Below, piece after piece: positions 1 through 10,639 of a stretch of 64,000 nt of DNA. Both the position numbers and the translations under genes were made by a program. Source of the DNA: Streptococcus mitis NCTC 12261 (lineage in GTDB: Bacteria > Bacillota > Bacilli > Lactobacillales > Streptococcaceae); assembly GCF_000148585.2 (NCBI RefSeq), contig NZ_CP028414.1, forward strand, positions 1,665,501 through 1,729,500, read 5' to 3'. The notes under the pieces were generated by a model. It did no database searches. It saw nothing but the letters and a program-made list of their open reading frames with translations, and was not told the DNA's origin. Position 1 is the stretch's first letter; each line of letters opens with the position of its first letter.

Positions 1-151
1 GCTCACCAATCCCATACACATCCAAACCAACCTTGTCAGCCAGCTCAATCTCTGCCACCAACTGACGAATGCGTTCGGCATGACTGTAAGTTTTCCCAGT
101 CCCTTCAAGCTCCGTTGTTTCCCCAAATGTTGAAATTCCCAATTCTACCAC
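1..151 (-). CDS. LLM-class flavin-dependent oxidoreductase, N-terminal part
   Basis: The first 50 codons of a minus-strand gene that runs off the left edge. It begins with GTG at 151, seven bases after AAGGAG; no ATG fits. The N-terminus ([18 protein letters not shown]) and the later segment [13 protein letters not shown] resemble the opening of bacterial luciferase-like monooxygenases, which are TIM-barrel FMN or F420 enzymes. Only about 15 percent of a typical 340-residue protein is visible, so the substrate cannot be named. It lies upstream of nothing else in the window; glmS transcription ends before reaching it at a terminator (241-265). Confidence 0.7.
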   Translation of the reverse strand, partial: MVELGISTFGETTELEGTGKTYSHAERIRQLVAEIELADKVGLDVYGIGE

Positions 152-240
152 AGTGATTCTCCTTGTCTATTCCGGTCCTTCATTTTGAAAAATTATTCTA
201 ACTCGAATCTTGAGTACAAGCAACCGATTTGCTCACAAGA

Positions 241-265
241 AAAAGCCTAGATAACTAGACTTTTT
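241..265 (-). terminator. Rho-independent terminator of glmS
   Basis: Just after the glmS stop codon the minus strand forms AGTCTAG / CTAGGCT with a TTAT loop, followed by TTTTCTT. It separates glmS from the downstream oxidoreductase gene. Confidence 0.8.
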
Positions 266-269
266 AAGC

Positions 270-2078
270 TTATTCTACCGTTACTGACTTAGCAAGGTTA
301 CGTGGTTTGTCCACATCAAGCCCACGGTGGAGTGTTGCAAAGTAAGCGACTAATTGCGTTGGCACGACCATTGAAATTGGTGAGAGGTAAGGGTGTACAG
401 TCGTAAGGACAATATCATCTGTCTCTTTAGCAACATTTTCTTCTGCGATAGTGAGGACTTTGGCACCACGAGCTGCCACCTCTTGGATATTTCCACGAGT
501 GTGGTTAGCGAGGACTGGATCTGACAAGAGAGCCAAGACAGGCGTTCCCTCTTCAATCAAGGCAATAGTTCCGTGCTTGAGCTCTCCTGCCGCAAAGCCT
601 TCACACTGGATGTAAGAAATTTCTTTGAGTTTGAGACTTGCTTCCATGGCTACGTAGTAATCTTGACCACGCCCAATATAAAAAGCATTGCGAGTTGTTT
701 CAAGAAGCTCACGAACCTTGGCTTCAATGGTTTCTTTCTCTGAAAGAGTTGATTCGATAGACTGAGCTACGATTGACAACTCATGAACCAAGTCAAAGGC
801 TTGCGCTTTGGCATTGCCATTTGCTTCTCCGACTGCTTTTGCAAGGAAGGCAAGGGCTGCGATTTGCGCTGTATAAGCCTTAGTTGATGCCACGGCAATT
901 TCAGGACCTGCATGAAGAAGCATGGTATTGTTAGCTTCACGTGAAAGAGTTGAACCTGGGACATTTGTCACTGTCAAGCTTGGGATTCCCATTTCATTAG
1001 CCTTAACCAAAACCTGACGACTATCCGCTGTTTCACCAGATTGGCTGATAAAGATGAAGAGTGGTTTCTTGCTGAGAAGTGGCATACCGTAGCCCCACTC
1101 AGATGAGATTCCAAGTTCAACTGGTGTATCTGTCAATTCTTCCAACATTTTCTTAGAAGCAAATCCTGCGTGGTAAGATGTCCCAGCTGCAAGGATGTAG
1201 ATACGGTCTGCGTCTTGAACAGCCTGGATGATAGCTGGGTCTACGACAACTTGACCAGCCTCATCTGTGTAGGCTTGGATGAGTTTACGCATAACCGTTG
1301 GTTGCTCATCGATTTCCTTAAGCATGTAGTAAGGATAAGTTCCCTTACCGATATCAGACAAGTCAAGTTCCGCAGTATAGCTAGCACGTTCACGACTGTT
1401 GCCATCATAATCTTGAACTTCCACACTATCAGCCTTGACGATTACCAACTCTTGGTCATGAATTTCCATGTATTGGTTGGTCTCACGAATCATAGCCATA
1501 GCATCTGAGCAGACCATGTTATAGCCTTCTCCAAGACCAATCAAAAGTGGTGATTTATTTTTAGCTACGTAGATGACTTCAGGATCTTGTGAGTCAACCA
1601 AGGCAAAAGCATAAGAACCACGTATGATATGAAGAGCTTTTTTGAAAGCTTCAAGAACTGAGAGACCTTCTTCTTCCGCAAATTTTCCAATCAAGTGAAC
1701 GGCTATTTCCGTATCTGTTTGCCCTTTGAAGTGGTGACCTGCAAGGTATTCTTCCTTGATTTCAAGGTAGTTCTCAATCACCCCATTGTGCACCAAAACA
1801 AAACGTTCTGTCTCAGAGCGGTGTGGGTGAGCATTATCTTCCGTTGGTTTCCCATGAGTTGCCCAACGAGTATGTCCGATACCAGTTGTTCCCTCAACAC
1901 CAGCTGTCTTGGCAGACAATTCTGCTATACGACCAACAGCCTTGACTAGATGGTTTTCAGCACCACCTAGAACAAAAATTCCCGCAGAATCATAGCCACG
2001 GTATTCGAGCTTTTCAAGCCCTTGAATCAAAATATCAGTTGCATTTGTGTTTCCAACAACACCAACAATTCCACACAT
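270..2078 (-). CDS. glmS: glutamine-fructose-6-phosphate aminotransferase (isomerizing)
   Basis: Makes glucosamine-6-phosphate from fructose-6-phosphate and glutamine, the first committed step to UDP-GlcNAc for peptidoglycan. The 602-residue length is normal. The N-terminal glutaminase begins MCGIVGVVG, so Cys2 becomes the N-terminal nucleophile after Met removal. Two SIS sugar-isomerase domains follow (roughly residues 285-425 and 455-595, with SQSGETADS and the C-terminal KSVTVE). The start is ATG at 2078. The best Shine-Dalgarno (AAGGAG, around 2110) is about 30 bases upstream, and a small CACAG/CTGTG hairpin lies between it and the ATG, which may bring them together. The gene is monocistronic, with its own promoter and paired NagR-like operators upstream. 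Confidence 0.97.
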   Translation of the reverse strand: MCGIVGVVGNTNATDILIQGLEKLEYRGYDSAGIFVLGGAENHLVKAVGRIAELSAKTAGVEGTTGIGHTRWATHGKPTEDNAHPHRSETERFVLVHNGVIENYLEIKEEYLAGHHFKGQTDTEIAVHLIGKFAEEEGLSVLEAFKKALHIIRGSYAFALVDSQDPEVIYVAKNKSPLLIGLGEGYNMVCSDAMAMIRETNQYMEIHDQELVIVKADSVEVQDYDGNSRERASYTAELDLSDIGKGTYPYYMLKEIDEQPTVMRKLIQAYTDEAGQVVVDPAIIQAVQDADRIYILAAGTSYHAGFASKKMLEELTDTPVELGISSEWGYGMPLLSKKPLFIFISQSGETADSRQVLVKANEMGIPSLTVTNVPGSTLSREANNTMLLHAGPEIAVASTKAYTAQIAALAFLAKAVGEANGNAKAQAFDLVHELSIVAQSIESTLSEKETIEAKVRELLETTRNAFYIGRGQDYYVAMEASLKLKEISYIQCEGFAAGELKHGTIALIEEGTPVLALLSDPVLANHTRGNIQEVAARGAKVLTIAEENVAKETDDIVLTTVHPYLSPISMVVPTQLVAYFATLHRGLDVDKPRNLAKSVTVE

Positions 2079-2116
2079 AGTATATACGACACAGACAAGC
2101 TGTGCTTTCTCCTTAA

Positions 2117-2214
2117 AATTGGTATAGTCTAATTCCTCTTTTATAGAATCAGCAAAAACAGTATATACTTGTTTCTTTCACTTGTCAAGAGTAAAAATTG
2201 GTATAGTTCAAATT
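2117..2214 (-). promoter_or_regulatory. glmS promoter flanked by two NagR/GntR-type operators
   Basis: On the minus strand TTGACA (2183-2188) and TATACT (2160-2165) are 17 bases apart, giving a start near 2153. Two copies of AATTGGTATAGT followed by an AATT-type half lie at 2196-2214 (upstream of -35) and 2117-2134 (in the early transcript). This arrangement fits the GntR-family regulator NagR, which in streptococci controls glmS and the nag genes by amino-sugar phosphate supply. The promoter is read directly; assigning NagR is inference from the motif and target. Confidence 0.7.
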
Positions 2215-2228
2215 AACTTTTTATAACC

Positions 2229-2264
2229 AAAAAACTCTGACCAATTAGGATAATCAGACAGAGT
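2229..2264 (-). terminator. terminator after the GH1 gene
   Basis: Minus-strand hairpin with ACTCTG / CAGAGT arms followed by TTTTTTGG, six bases beyond the GH1 stop codon. It separates that gene from the glmS promoter. Confidence 0.75.
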
Positions 2265-2270
2265 CCTTTT

Positions 2271-3650
2271 TTAAAATCCATTATTATCGCTTAATTCCTT
2301 GAACCAGTGCCCTGATTTCTTCAGACGACGTTCTTGAGTTTCCAAGTCTAATTCGACCAAACCATAGCGATTTTTATAGCTGTTGAGCCATGACCAGCAA
2401 TCAATAAAGGTCCAAATCAAGTAGCCCTTACAATTGGCTCCGTCTTCAATGGCACGGTGCAGTTCACGAAGATGACCTTTTACAAAGTCAATACGGTAAT
2501 CATCTTGAATCATTCCATCTTGACGGAATTTTTCTTCCCCTTCAACACCCATACCATTCTCAGTCAACATCCACTCGATATTACCATAATTTTCCTTGAT
2601 CTTTTGGGCGATGTCATAAATCCCTTGCTCATAAATCTCCCAGCCACGATGAGGATTAATTTTACGTCCAGGCATCACATAAGCCTCGTAAAAATGTTCT
2701 GGTAAGAGTGGACTCTCTGGATGCTTAGCAAATCGAGGAGCCATGACACGCAAAGGTTGATAGTAGTTGACACCAAGGAAGTCTACCGTATTGTCACGAA
2801 TGAGTTCCAACTCCTCCTCTGTAGCATCAGGTAAGAGACCGTGTTCATGCAAGATTTCTACCAACTCCTGTGGATAAGTCCCCAAAACAGACGGATCTAA
2901 GAAAGATTGGGCCTGAAAAAGGTCCGCAATGCGAGCTGCCTTGACATCAGCAGGATGCTGGCTACGTGGATAAGCCGGTGTCAAGTTTAAGACAATCCCA
3001 ATCTTGGAATCTGGCAAAAGTTCATGACAAGCCTTAACCACCCGACTGCTGGCCAATTGTGTATGATAAGCTACTTTAACGGCTGCCTCTGCATCCACCT
3101 TATGTGGATAATGGGCATCGTAAAAATAGCCAAATTCTACTGGAACGATTGGCTCGTTAAAGGTAATCCATTGATCCACTAAATCTCCATAAGTCTCAAA
3201 ACAAAAACGAGCATAGTCTTCATAGGCTGAAACAGTCGCCTTATTTTCCCAACCATCACCATCCTCTTGAAGGGCAAAAGGCAAATCAAAATGATAAAGA
3301 TTGACTAAAAGACGAATCCCTTTGGCCTTAATAGCCTCAAAAACCTTACGGTAAAAGTCTACACCTTGAGGATTGACTTCCCCACGCCCTTGTGGAAAAA
3401 TCCGTGACCACTGAATAGAAGTCCGAAAGGCCGTGTGACCAGTTTCTAACAAGAGGTCAATATCCTTTTCCCAGTTTTCATAAAAGGTTGATGTTTTATC
3501 TGGACCAATCCCATTATAGTAACGATTTGGCTCCACTTGGTACCAATAATCCCAGAGATTATCTCCCTTACCGTCACAAGCTACACGTCCTTCTGTTTGT
3601 GGTCCAGAAGTAGAGGATCCCCAGACAAAATCCTTTGGAAATCTTAGCAT
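2271..3650 (-). CDS. glycoside hydrolase family 1 (probable 6-phospho-beta-glycosidase)
   Basis: Cytosolic (beta/alpha)8-barrel enzyme of 459 residues that probably hydrolyses a phosphorylated beta-glycoside. Visible GH1 landmarks are TFNEP with acid/base Glu166 and TENG with nucleophile Glu364. In the aglycone/phosphate region (415-430) a Ser (420) stands where non-phospho glucosidases carry Glu, which favours phosphorylated substrates; the match to the phospho-binding loop is imperfect. No PTS gene is adjacent, so the sugar cannot be read from context. It starts at ATG 3650 after AAAGAGG and has its own promoter, separated by a terminator from proS upstream. Confidence 0.88.
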   Translation of the reverse strand: MLRFPKDFVWGSSTSGPQTEGRVACDGKGDNLWDYWYQVEPNRYYNGIGPDKTSTFYENWEKDIDLLLETGHTAFRTSIQWSRIFPQGRGEVNPQGVDFYRKVFEAIKAKGIRLLVNLYHFDLPFALQEDGDGWENKATVSAYEDYARFCFETYGDLVDQWITFNEPIVPVEFGYFYDAHYPHKVDAEAAVKVAYHTQLASSRVVKACHELLPDSKIGIVLNLTPAYPRSQHPADVKAARIADLFQAQSFLDPSVLGTYPQELVEILHEHGLLPDATEEELELIRDNTVDFLGVNYYQPLRVMAPRFAKHPESPLLPEHFYEAYVMPGRKINPHRGWEIYEQGIYDIAQKIKENYGNIEWMLTENGMGVEGEEKFRQDGMIQDDYRIDFVKGHLRELHRAIEDGANCKGYLIWTFIDCWSWLNSYKNRYGLVELDLETQERRLKKSGHWFKELSDNNGF

Positions 3651-3681
3651 ACATTTACCTCTTTATCTACTCATTTTTCCC

Positions 3682-3687
3682 ATTATA
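3682..3687 (-). promoter_or_regulatory. -10 element for the GH1 gene
   Basis: TATAAT on the minus strand, 31 bases before the ATG. The -35 (TAGTTT, 17 bases upstream) is weak, and part of it lies in the proS terminator. Confidence 0.5.
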
Positions 3688-3691
3688 CAGA

Positions 3692-3732
3692 AAAAACAAG
3701 GTAAAAACTAGTTACATTTTTTCCTTGTTTTT
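3692..3732 (-). terminator. terminator of the uppS-cdsA-rseP-proS operon
   Basis: AAAAACAAGG / CCTTGTTTTT arms on the minus strand with the T-run inside the second arm, 17 bases past the proS stop codon. Confidence 0.8.
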
Positions 3733-3748
3733 CTTCTGATTATAGTTT

Positions 3749-5614
<1,866 letters not shown>

Positions 5615-6874
5615 TTATCTAAAAAAGAGTCGCATGATGTCATTCCAGGTCACAGCAATCATCAAGACAACCATGATGACCACTCCGGCCAAGGTGACAT
5701 AGGTTTCAATTTCTTGTTTCAATGGTTTGCGGCGGATAGCTTCTAGGATATTGAGCACAATCTTACCACCATCCAGGGCTGGAATCGGAATAAGATTAAA
5801 AATCCCAATATTGATGGAAATAATTGCCAAGAAGTACAAGACATTCTCAATTCCATTTTTAGCAGCATCACTACTTGCCTTAAAGATGGCAACAGGTCCA
5901 CCTAGTTTGTTCAAATCCGGTTGGAAAATCAGATTTTTCAGATCTGATAGAATTCGGAGGGCCGAGTCAACAGCAGTTGTAAAACCACCTACAAACATAG
6001 ATACAAAATCTGACTTAATCCCCGGTTGAACACCTAGAAGGTAACGGCCTTGACTTTCTTCCGGAGTAACAGTGACTTGTTTGTCACTCCCCTTTTCAGA
6101 AATAGTCACATCCAAGGTCGGGGCCGTCTTATCTTTGGTTTCTGATTCCACAGCTTGAATCAAGCTTTCCCAGTTGCTAACCTCATGTGAACCAATCTTG
6201 GTAATCTGTGCCGTTTCTGGTACTCCTACCTTAGCCAAAGCCCCTTGAGGCATAATATGGAACTGGTTGGTATCGACATCTCTGACACCACCCTGCATAA
6301 AGATTAAAATCCAGAAAACAACGACACCTAAGATAAAGTTGTTCATAGGACCTGCAAAGTTAGTAATCAGTTTCCCCCAGATAGTCGCATTTTGATATTG
6401 CACATCCAAAGGAGCAATTCGAACCTCAGTTCCATCTGCTTCCACAACCGTTGCATCGTGATCTACTGCAAATGTTTTTTCTTCTTCCAGAACCAAGCCC
6501 TTGATAAAGAGCTTGTCTTCAAAATCAAACTGGGTCACCTGCATAGGGAGGGCTGTTTGATCTAATTTTTTACCTGAAAGATTGATGCGTTTAACCTTAC
6601 CATCATCAGTAAGGGTCAAACTGACAGGAGTTCCTGTCTTAATTTCAGTTGTATCATCACCCCAACCGGCCATGCGAACATAGCCACCCAGAGGCAAGAT
6701 TCGAATGGTATAGGCCGTTCCATCCTTGCCAATATGAGCAAAGATCTTGGGTCCCATGCCAATGGCAAATTCACGCACTAGAATCCCTGATTTCTTGGCA
6801 AAGTAGAAGTGTCCGAACTCGTGCACCACTACAATAATCCCAAAAACCAGAATAAAGGTTAAAATTCCGAGCAT
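5615..6874 (-). CDS. rseP: RIP-family site-2 metalloprotease (RseP/Eep)
   Basis: Intramembrane zinc protease of 419 residues; in streptococci and enterococci Eep processes lipoprotein signal peptides and pheromone precursors. Helix 1 carries the zinc motif HEFGH (His18, Glu19, His22). A PDZ domain lies around residues 200-270, and a second membrane motif [12 protein letters not shown] near 355 provides the Asp ligand. Four membrane segments are visible, the last at the C-terminus. The start at 6874 is preceded by GGAGG. It lies between cdsA and proS on one transcript (spacings of 21 and 12 bases). Confidence 0.95.
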   Translation of the reverse strand: MLGILTFILVFGIIVVVHEFGHFYFAKKSGILVREFAIGMGPKIFAHIGKDGTAYTIRILPLGGYVRMAGWGDDTTEIKTGTPVSLTLTDDGKVKRINLSGKKLDQTALPMQVTQFDFEDKLFIKGLVLEEEKTFAVDHDATVVEADGTEVRIAPLDVQYQNATIWGKLITNFAGPMNNFILGVVVFWILIFMQGGVRDVDTNQFHIMPQGALAKVGVPETAQITKIGSHEVSNWESLIQAVESETKDKTAPTLDVTISEKGSDKQVTVTPEESQGRYLLGVQPGIKSDFVSMFVGGFTTAVDSALRILSDLKNLIFQPDLNKLGGPVAIFKASSDAAKNGIENVLYFLAIISINIGIFNLIPIPALDGGKIVLNILEAIRRKPLKQEIETYVTLAGVVIMVVLMIAVTWNDIMRLFFR

Positions 6875-6895
6875 AGTATTTCCTCCGTCTTTTGA

Positions 6896-7699
6896 TTAAA
6901 AGAGTCCAAACAAGTGCATGATTGGAAATACAAGCAACATACTATCAAAACGATCCAAAACACCACCATGTCCAGGAATAAATTTCCCAGAATCCTTGAC
7001 ACCAAAGTGACGCTTAATCGAACTTTCTAGTAAATCACCAAATTGTCCAGCAATGCTAAAGAAAATAGCAAAGACTGACATCTTGTAAATTCCATACGGA
7101 AGAGCAACTGTACTGTCAACTATCATAAAGATAATAGTTACTAAAATCGCACCTAAAATACCACCCAAGGCACCCTCAAAGGTTTTATTTGGAGAAACTG
7201 TCGGAGCTAATTTGCGTTTACCATAGTTCATCCCAACAAGATAGGCACCACTGTCTGTCGCCCAGACGATACACAAGGCCAATAGAGCCTTATCTAAACC
7301 TGCAACGCGAGCATCTAGTAAAGCATTAAATCCAAAGCCAACATAGAAACTCATAGCAAGAGGGAAAACAGCGTCCTCAATCGTATAAGACTTGCTAAAA
7401 ACAGTCGTTCCTAACATAATTGAAATCAAAACACTATAGGCAACCACATTCCCATCAACTGGTAAAAAAGTCAGATAATTCTCCAAGGGAATGGTCAAAG
7501 CAAAGGTTGCAAAGAGGGTTAAGAGGCCCTCCATAGTCATGGTCTCTAGACCTCTCATCTTCAAAAGTTCATGCATGGCTAGCATGGCTATGATTCCAAT
7601 TGCTATCTGAAGCAAGAGGCCCCCAATCATTAAAATTGGTAGGAAAATAGCCAGGGCAATCCCTGCAAACAAGGTTCTTTTCTGTAAATCCTGTGTCAT
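6896..7699 (-). CDS. cdsA: phosphatidate cytidylyltransferase
   Basis: Makes CDP-diacylglycerol from phosphatidate and CTP, the branch point for anionic phospholipids. It has 267 residues with about eight hydrophobic helices and the complete CTP-transferase signature near the C-terminus: SSIKRHFGVKDSG followed by IPGHGGVLDR. It starts at ATG 7699 after AGGAGG, eight bases past uppS. Grouping with uppS and rseP is the usual envelope operon in Firmicutes. The product feeds the cardiolipin synthase encoded at 46167-47699. Confidence 0.96.
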   Translation of the reverse strand: MTQDLQKRTLFAGIALAIFLPILMIGGLLLQIAIGIIAMLAMHELLKMRGLETMTMEGLLTLFATFALTIPLENYLTFLPVDGNVVAYSVLISIMLGTTVFSKSYTIEDAVFPLAMSFYVGFGFNALLDARVAGLDKALLALCIVWATDSGAYLVGMNYGKRKLAPTVSPNKTFEGALGGILGAILVTIIFMIVDSTVALPYGIYKMSVFAIFFSIAGQFGDLLESSIKRHFGVKDSGKFIPGHGGVLDRFDSMLLVFPIMHLFGLF

Positions 7700-7707
7700 A
7701 TTTCCTC

Positions 7708-8466
7708 CTAAACTCCTCCAAATCGGCGATGACGACGATTGTAGGCAAGAATGGCTTCCTGCAAGGCCGCCTCGTCAAAATCAGGCCACAAGGTGTCCGT
7801 AAAATAGAGCTCACTGTAGGCTCCCTGCCATGGAAGGAAATTGCTCAAACGCAATTCTCCACTAGTACGGATAATCAAGTCTGGGTCTCGTAACTCCTTA
7901 GGTAAATGCTGGGTAAAAAGATAATTACCAATCAATTCCTCTGTGATGTCACCTGGGTTGATTTTGGCATCTAAAACATCCTGAGAAATCAACTTAAGAG
8001 CCTGTGTAATCTCAGCACGTCCACCATAGTTGAGGGCAAAATTAAGAATTAATCCTGTGTTGTTCTTAGTTAATTCCTCAGCCTTGGTCAGAGCTTCAAA
8101 AGTTTGCTTAGGCAGGCGTTCTGTCTCCCCAATCATTTGAATCTTAACATTATTCGCATGCAATTCCGGGACATAATTATCATAAAACTCTACTGGCAAG
8201 TTCATGATAAACTTGACTTCCTGATCTGGACGGGTCCAGTTTTCTGTAGAAAAAGCATAGACTGTAATCACCTTGACGCCTAGTTTGTTGGCTGCCTTGG
8301 TCACAGTTTGCAATGCTTCCATGCCCGCCTTATGTCCGAATACTCGCGGTTGCATACGTTTCTTAGCCCAACGACCATTCCCATCCATGATGATGCCGAT
8401 ATGAGCAGGAACCTGTGTCGGAACCTCTACTTCCACAGCCTTATCTTTCTTAAAAAATCCAAACAT
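7708..8466 (-). CDS. uppS: undecaprenyl pyrophosphate synthase
   Basis: cis-Prenyltransferase that builds the C55 lipid carrier for peptidoglycan, teichoic acid and capsule. The HIGIIMDGNGRWAK signature carries catalytic Asp28, and the C-terminal RTSGELRLSNFLPWQ motif binds diphosphate. I start it at ATG 8466 (252 residues) rather than an in-frame TTG six codons upstream, because AGGAAT lies seven bases before this ATG and would be inside the longer reading frame. It is the first gene of the uppS-cdsA-rseP-proS operon. Confidence 0.96.
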   Translation of the reverse strand: MFGFFKKDKAVEVEVPTQVPAHIGIIMDGNGRWAKKRMQPRVFGHKAGMEALQTVTKAANKLGVKVITVYAFSTENWTRPDQEVKFIMNLPVEFYDNYVPELHANNVKIQMIGETERLPKQTFEALTKAEELTKNNTGLILNFALNYGGRAEITQALKLISQDVLDAKINPGDITEELIGNYLFTQHLPKELRDPDLIIRTSGELRLSNFLPWQGAYSELYFTDTLWPDFDEAALQEAILAYNRRHRRFGGV

Positions 8467-8498
8467 GATCTTATTCCTATTCAAAAATCTATCGTTTC

Positions 8499-8504
8499 AT
8501 TATA
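8499..8504 (-). promoter_or_regulatory. extended -10 promoter of the uppS operon
   Basis: TGGTATAAT on the minus strand, 32 bases before the uppS ATG. The -35 (TAGAAG) is poor, which is common for extended -10 promoters in streptococci. Confidence 0.65.
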
Positions 8505-8540
8505 CCATATTTCCCTATTTTCTTCTATCACTAAGCTATT

Positions 8541-8657
8541 TATACTCTTCGAAAATCAAATTCAAACCACGTCAGCTCTATCTGCAGCCTCAAAACAGTG
8601 TTTTGAGCAACCTGCGGCTAGCTTCCTAGTTTGGTCTTTGATTTTCATTGAGTATTA
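8541..8657 (-). repeat. BOX element (A and C modules, no B)
   Basis: About 117 bases matching the pneumococcal BOX repeat. The minus strand begins with TACTCAATGAAAATCAAAGA (boxA), continues through a CAAAACACTGTTTTG inverted repeat and ends with the boxC sequence TTTTCGAAGAGTATA. The boxB module is absent. It lies between csRNA 8682-8778 and the uppS promoter. A second copy in opposite orientation is at 47720-47833. Confidence 0.85.
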
Positions 8658-8681
8658 TTCTCAGGCACCAAGCCCATTTTT

Positions 8682-8778
8682 CAAAAAAATAAGCCGCCTG
8701 ATTGGGCGACTCTATTTTTTATAGGGAGATTATTATGAAAAAGTTTTAGGAGTTTAAGTTAAGGTCTTCTTAACTTAT
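8682..8778 (-). ncRNA. cia-dependent small RNA (csRNA), copy 1
   Basis: About 97 nt on the minus strand. It has the csRNA layout: a 5' hairpin (AAGTTAA / TTAACTT, loop GAAGACC), a single-stranded stretch with two anti-Shine-Dalgarno motifs (CTCCTAAAAC and AATCTCCC) around TTTTTCATAATAAT, and a terminator (CGCC...GGCG plus T-run). Its promoter has the CiaR repeat. Family members block translation of competence and other mRNAs by base-pairing at ribosome binding sites; in pneumococcus comC is a target. The paired AT-rich 5' stem differs from the other three copies here. Confidence 0.85.
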
Positions 8779-8784
8779 GGACTT

Positions 8785-8817
8785 AGTATACACTTCCTAG
8801 CTTAAAGTTTCCTTAAG
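8785..8817 (-). promoter_or_regulatory. CiaR-dependent promoter of csRNA copy 1
   Basis: Minus strand: CTTAAG, 5 bases, TTTAAG, 10 bases, TATACT. This is the exact spacing of CiaR-activated promoters. The upstream half overlaps the stop codon of the preceding nucleotidyltransferase gene. Confidence 0.85.
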
Positions 8818-9385
8818 TATTTTTAAAAATCAAATTTTTCCATTTCTCCTGCCAATTTTTCTTGGATAGACGTGTTCGATAAAGTTCCATTCTGTCTTGA
8901 TTCTCTAAAAAATGAGGAGTTGGACGAACTTGAAAATTCAAAATATCCTCCAAACCATAAGGTGCATAGAGTTCAAAATCGGATTCTTCATTCAAGCGCA
9001 GTCCAACAGCCGTACATCGTTCTGGATACTTACTCATAGCATCACGAGAACTGGTATAGGGAGAAGTGTGAGGACTGTGCTGGTGCATATAGACCTGATT
9101 TTTCAACTCCCACTGGTACTGAGGAAAGTCCTCTCGCAGTTTTTTCTCTAGGGACAAGGTTTCCTCGTAAGAAATATCTGGATCAAAGAAAATTACATCT
9201 ACATCTGTTTCACAGTCAAAAGGGGATTTGTCTGACAAGAGATTCCAGATAAAATTTCTGACAGAACCTGCTGCCAACCAGGAATCTGTCAACTCCAAGT
9301 TTCGGATGACAGTCAGAATAGCCATCATATCCGGATTTTCTCTAAAATCCTCTAGAATTTCTTGCTCATTTTTCACTATATTCAT
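8813..9385 (-). CDS. nucleotidyltransferase-like protein (DUF925 type)
   Basis: Protein of 190 residues with a nucleotidyltransferase-fold signature: [11 protein letters not shown] followed by the acidic pair in [10 protein letters not shown] (Asp61, Asp63). It matches the conserved family often annotated as 'nucleotidyltransferase family protein' or DUF925, whose substrate is unknown. Its start overlaps the 3' end of ruvB by 20 bases, so the two are translationally linked. A role in DNA repair is suggested only by that context. The ATG at 9385 follows an AGTG-rich stretch and no strong SD; coupling to ruvB may supply initiation. Confidence 0.8.
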   Translation of the reverse strand: MNIVKNEQEILEDFRENPDMMAILTVIRNLELTDSWLAAGSVRNFIWNLLSDKSPFDCETDVDVIFFDPDISYEETLSLEKKLREDFPQYQWELKNQVYMHQHSPHTSPYTSSRDAMSKYPERCTAVGLRLNEESDFELYAPYGLEDILNFQVRPTPHFLENQDRMELYRTRLSKKNWQEKWKNLIFKNT

Positions 9386-10364
9386 AACCTAAGTGCTCAT
9401 ATGCCTTAGCAGTCGCCACCCGTCCAGACCGCGTCCGCATGATAAAACCTTTTTGAATCAAGTAAGGCTCATACATATCTTCAACTGTCTCACGTTCTTC
9501 TGCTATGTTAACAGAAAGAGTTCCTAGACCAACAGGACCACCACCGTACATCTCAATCATGGTGCGAAGGATTTTTTGATCCACATAGTCCAAACCTTCA
9601 TGGTCAACATCCAGCATAGTCAAAGCCTTATCGGTAATAAGATCATCGATAACCCCATTCCCCATTATCTGGGCAAAATCGCGCACGCGCTTGAGGAGAC
9701 GATTGGCAATACGAGGGGTCCCACGACTACGCAATGCCAACTCAGATGCTGCCTCATGGGTGATTTCCATCTCAAAAATATCTGCCGTCCGCTCGACAAT
9801 TTCCGTCAAGTCAGCATGGGCATAATACTCCATATGACCTGTAATCCCAAAACGTGCCCGTAACGGATTTGAGAGCATACCAGCCCGAGTCGTCGCACCA
9901 ATCAAAGTGAAAGGTGGCAACTCCAAATGAACACTGCGACTGCCTTCACCAGCCCCAATCATGATGTCAATGTAGAAGTCTTCCATGGCACTATAAAGCA
10001 CCTCTTCCACCGACATGGGCAAGCGATGAATCTCATCAATAAAAAGGACATCCCCAGGCTCTAAGTCATTCAAAATCGCTACCAGATCTCCGGCTTTTTC
10101 AATGACTGGACCCGAAGTCTGCTTGAGATTGACACCTAGTTCGTTGGCAATAACAAAAGCCATGGTCGTTTTTCCCAAGCCTGGAGGGCCAAATAAGAGC
10201 ACATGATCCAGCGCTTCATCCCGCATTTTGGCAGCTTCGATAAAGATTTGGAGCTGGTCCTTGACCTTGTCCTGCCCAATATATTCACGTAAGTACTGAG
10301 GACGGAGCGTGCGTTCTACTAACTCCTCGTCCCCCATTATCTCATTATCTAAAATTCTACTCAT
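9366..10364 (-). CDS. ruvB: Holliday junction branch migration ATPase RuvB
   Basis: AAA+ motor that drives Holliday junction migration with RuvA (encoded at 63132-63725). It has 332 residues with Walker A GPPGLGKT (59-66), Walker B LFIDEIHR (Asp110, Glu111), sensor 1 IGATTRAG and a C-terminal winged helix ([20 protein letters not shown]). No Shine-Dalgarno precedes ATG 10364. Instead a TATAAT at 10371-10376 places the transcription start on or next to the ATG, so the mRNA may be leaderless. The next in-frame Met is codon 10, which would remove conserved N-terminal residues. Confidence 0.96.
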   Translation of the reverse strand: MSRILDNEIMGDEELVERTLRPQYLREYIGQDKVKDQLQIFIEAAKMRDEALDHVLLFGPPGLGKTTMAFVIANELGVNLKQTSGPVIEKAGDLVAILNDLEPGDVLFIDEIHRLPMSVEEVLYSAMEDFYIDIMIGAGEGSRSVHLELPPFTLIGATTRAGMLSNPLRARFGITGHMEYYAHADLTEIVERTADIFEMEITHEAASELALRSRGTPRIANRLLKRVRDFAQIMGNGVIDDLITDKALTMLDVDHEGLDYVDQKILRTMIEMYGGGPVGLGTLSVNIAEERETVEDMYEPYLIQKGFIMRTRSGRVATAKAYEHLGYEYSEK

Positions 10365-10370
10365 TGCTCT

Positions 10371-10399
10371 ATTATATCAAAAAACCAAGCCACAAACAA
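10371..10399 (-). promoter_or_regulatory. ruvB promoter predicting a leaderless mRNA
   Basis: Minus strand TTGTTT (10394-10399), 17 bases, TATAAT (10371-10376). A start seven bases downstream falls at 10364, the A of the ruvB ATG. The -35 lies in the T-run of the neighbouring terminator. Confidence 0.6.
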
Positions 10400-10421
10400 A
10401 AAAGCCACCCGATTGGGTGAC
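10396..10421 (-). terminator. csRNA-type terminator without a csRNA body
   Basis: GTCACCC / GGGTGGC hairpin followed by TTTTTTG on the minus strand. It is nearly identical to the terminators of the csRNAs at 11057 and 11249. Upstream of it there is no csRNA body, only the toxin promoter on the other strand. It looks like the surviving end of a third tandem csRNA. Confidence 0.7.
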
Positions 10422-10429
10422 TCCCGAGT

Positions 10430-10458
10430 TTAACACTTATGTGGAATAATATTATACG
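10430..10458 (+). promoter_or_regulatory. promoter of the Fst-like toxin
   Basis: TTAACA (10430-10435), 17 bases, TATACG (10453-10458); start near 10465, leaving a 33-base 5' UTR with AAAGGAGGTGA. Confidence 0.6.
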
Positions 10459-10497
10459 GCACTACTACACCGCCTACGAAAGGAGGTGAGATAGCTC

Positions 10498-10590
10498 ATG
10501 ATGGAACTAATCCTTAAAACTATCATCGGACCGATTGTGGTCGGTGTCATCCTTCGCTTAGTCGATAAATGGCTAAACGAAGATAGATAG
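10498..10590 (+). CDS. Fst-family type I toxin peptide
   Basis: A 30-residue peptide, too short for routine gene calling. It starts with tandem ATGs at 10498 and 10501 after a strong AAAGGAGGTGA. It reads as one hydrophobic helix followed by a charged tail: TIIGPIVVGVILRLVDKWLN, then EDR. The Pro-Ile-x-Val-Gly core and the W-L-x-x-x-R tail are the hallmark of the Fst/Ldr family of membrane-acting toxins (pAD1 Fst and chromosomal relatives). Downstream there is a shared bidirectional terminator and a convergent antisense RNA gene with a 14-base repeat complementary to codons 3-7, exactly the par/fst plan. A membrane-bound growth-arrest role is inferred. Confidence 0.88.
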   Translation: MMELILKTIIGPIVVGVILRLVDKWLNEDR

Positions 10591-10596
10591 TGTCAA

Positions 10597-10639
10597 AAAA
10601 GACCCTAAGCTTAATGTGGAAGTTAGCTTGGGGTCTTTT
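10597..10639. terminator. bidirectional terminator shared by toxin mRNA and antitoxin RNA
   Basis: Arms AAAAGACCCTAAGCT (10597-10611) and AGCTTGGGGTCTTTT (10625-10639), 14 of 15 positions paired. A-run on one side and T-run on the other allow termination in both directions. The shared hairpin also gives the two convergent RNAs complementary loops, the usual first contact site in fst loci. Confidence 0.85.

Noticed and set aside
8308..8724. A 138-codon plus-strand frame spanning the uppS start and the BOX element
   Set aside because: It crosses a BOX repeat, the uppS promoter and the csRNA terminator, and has no SD.
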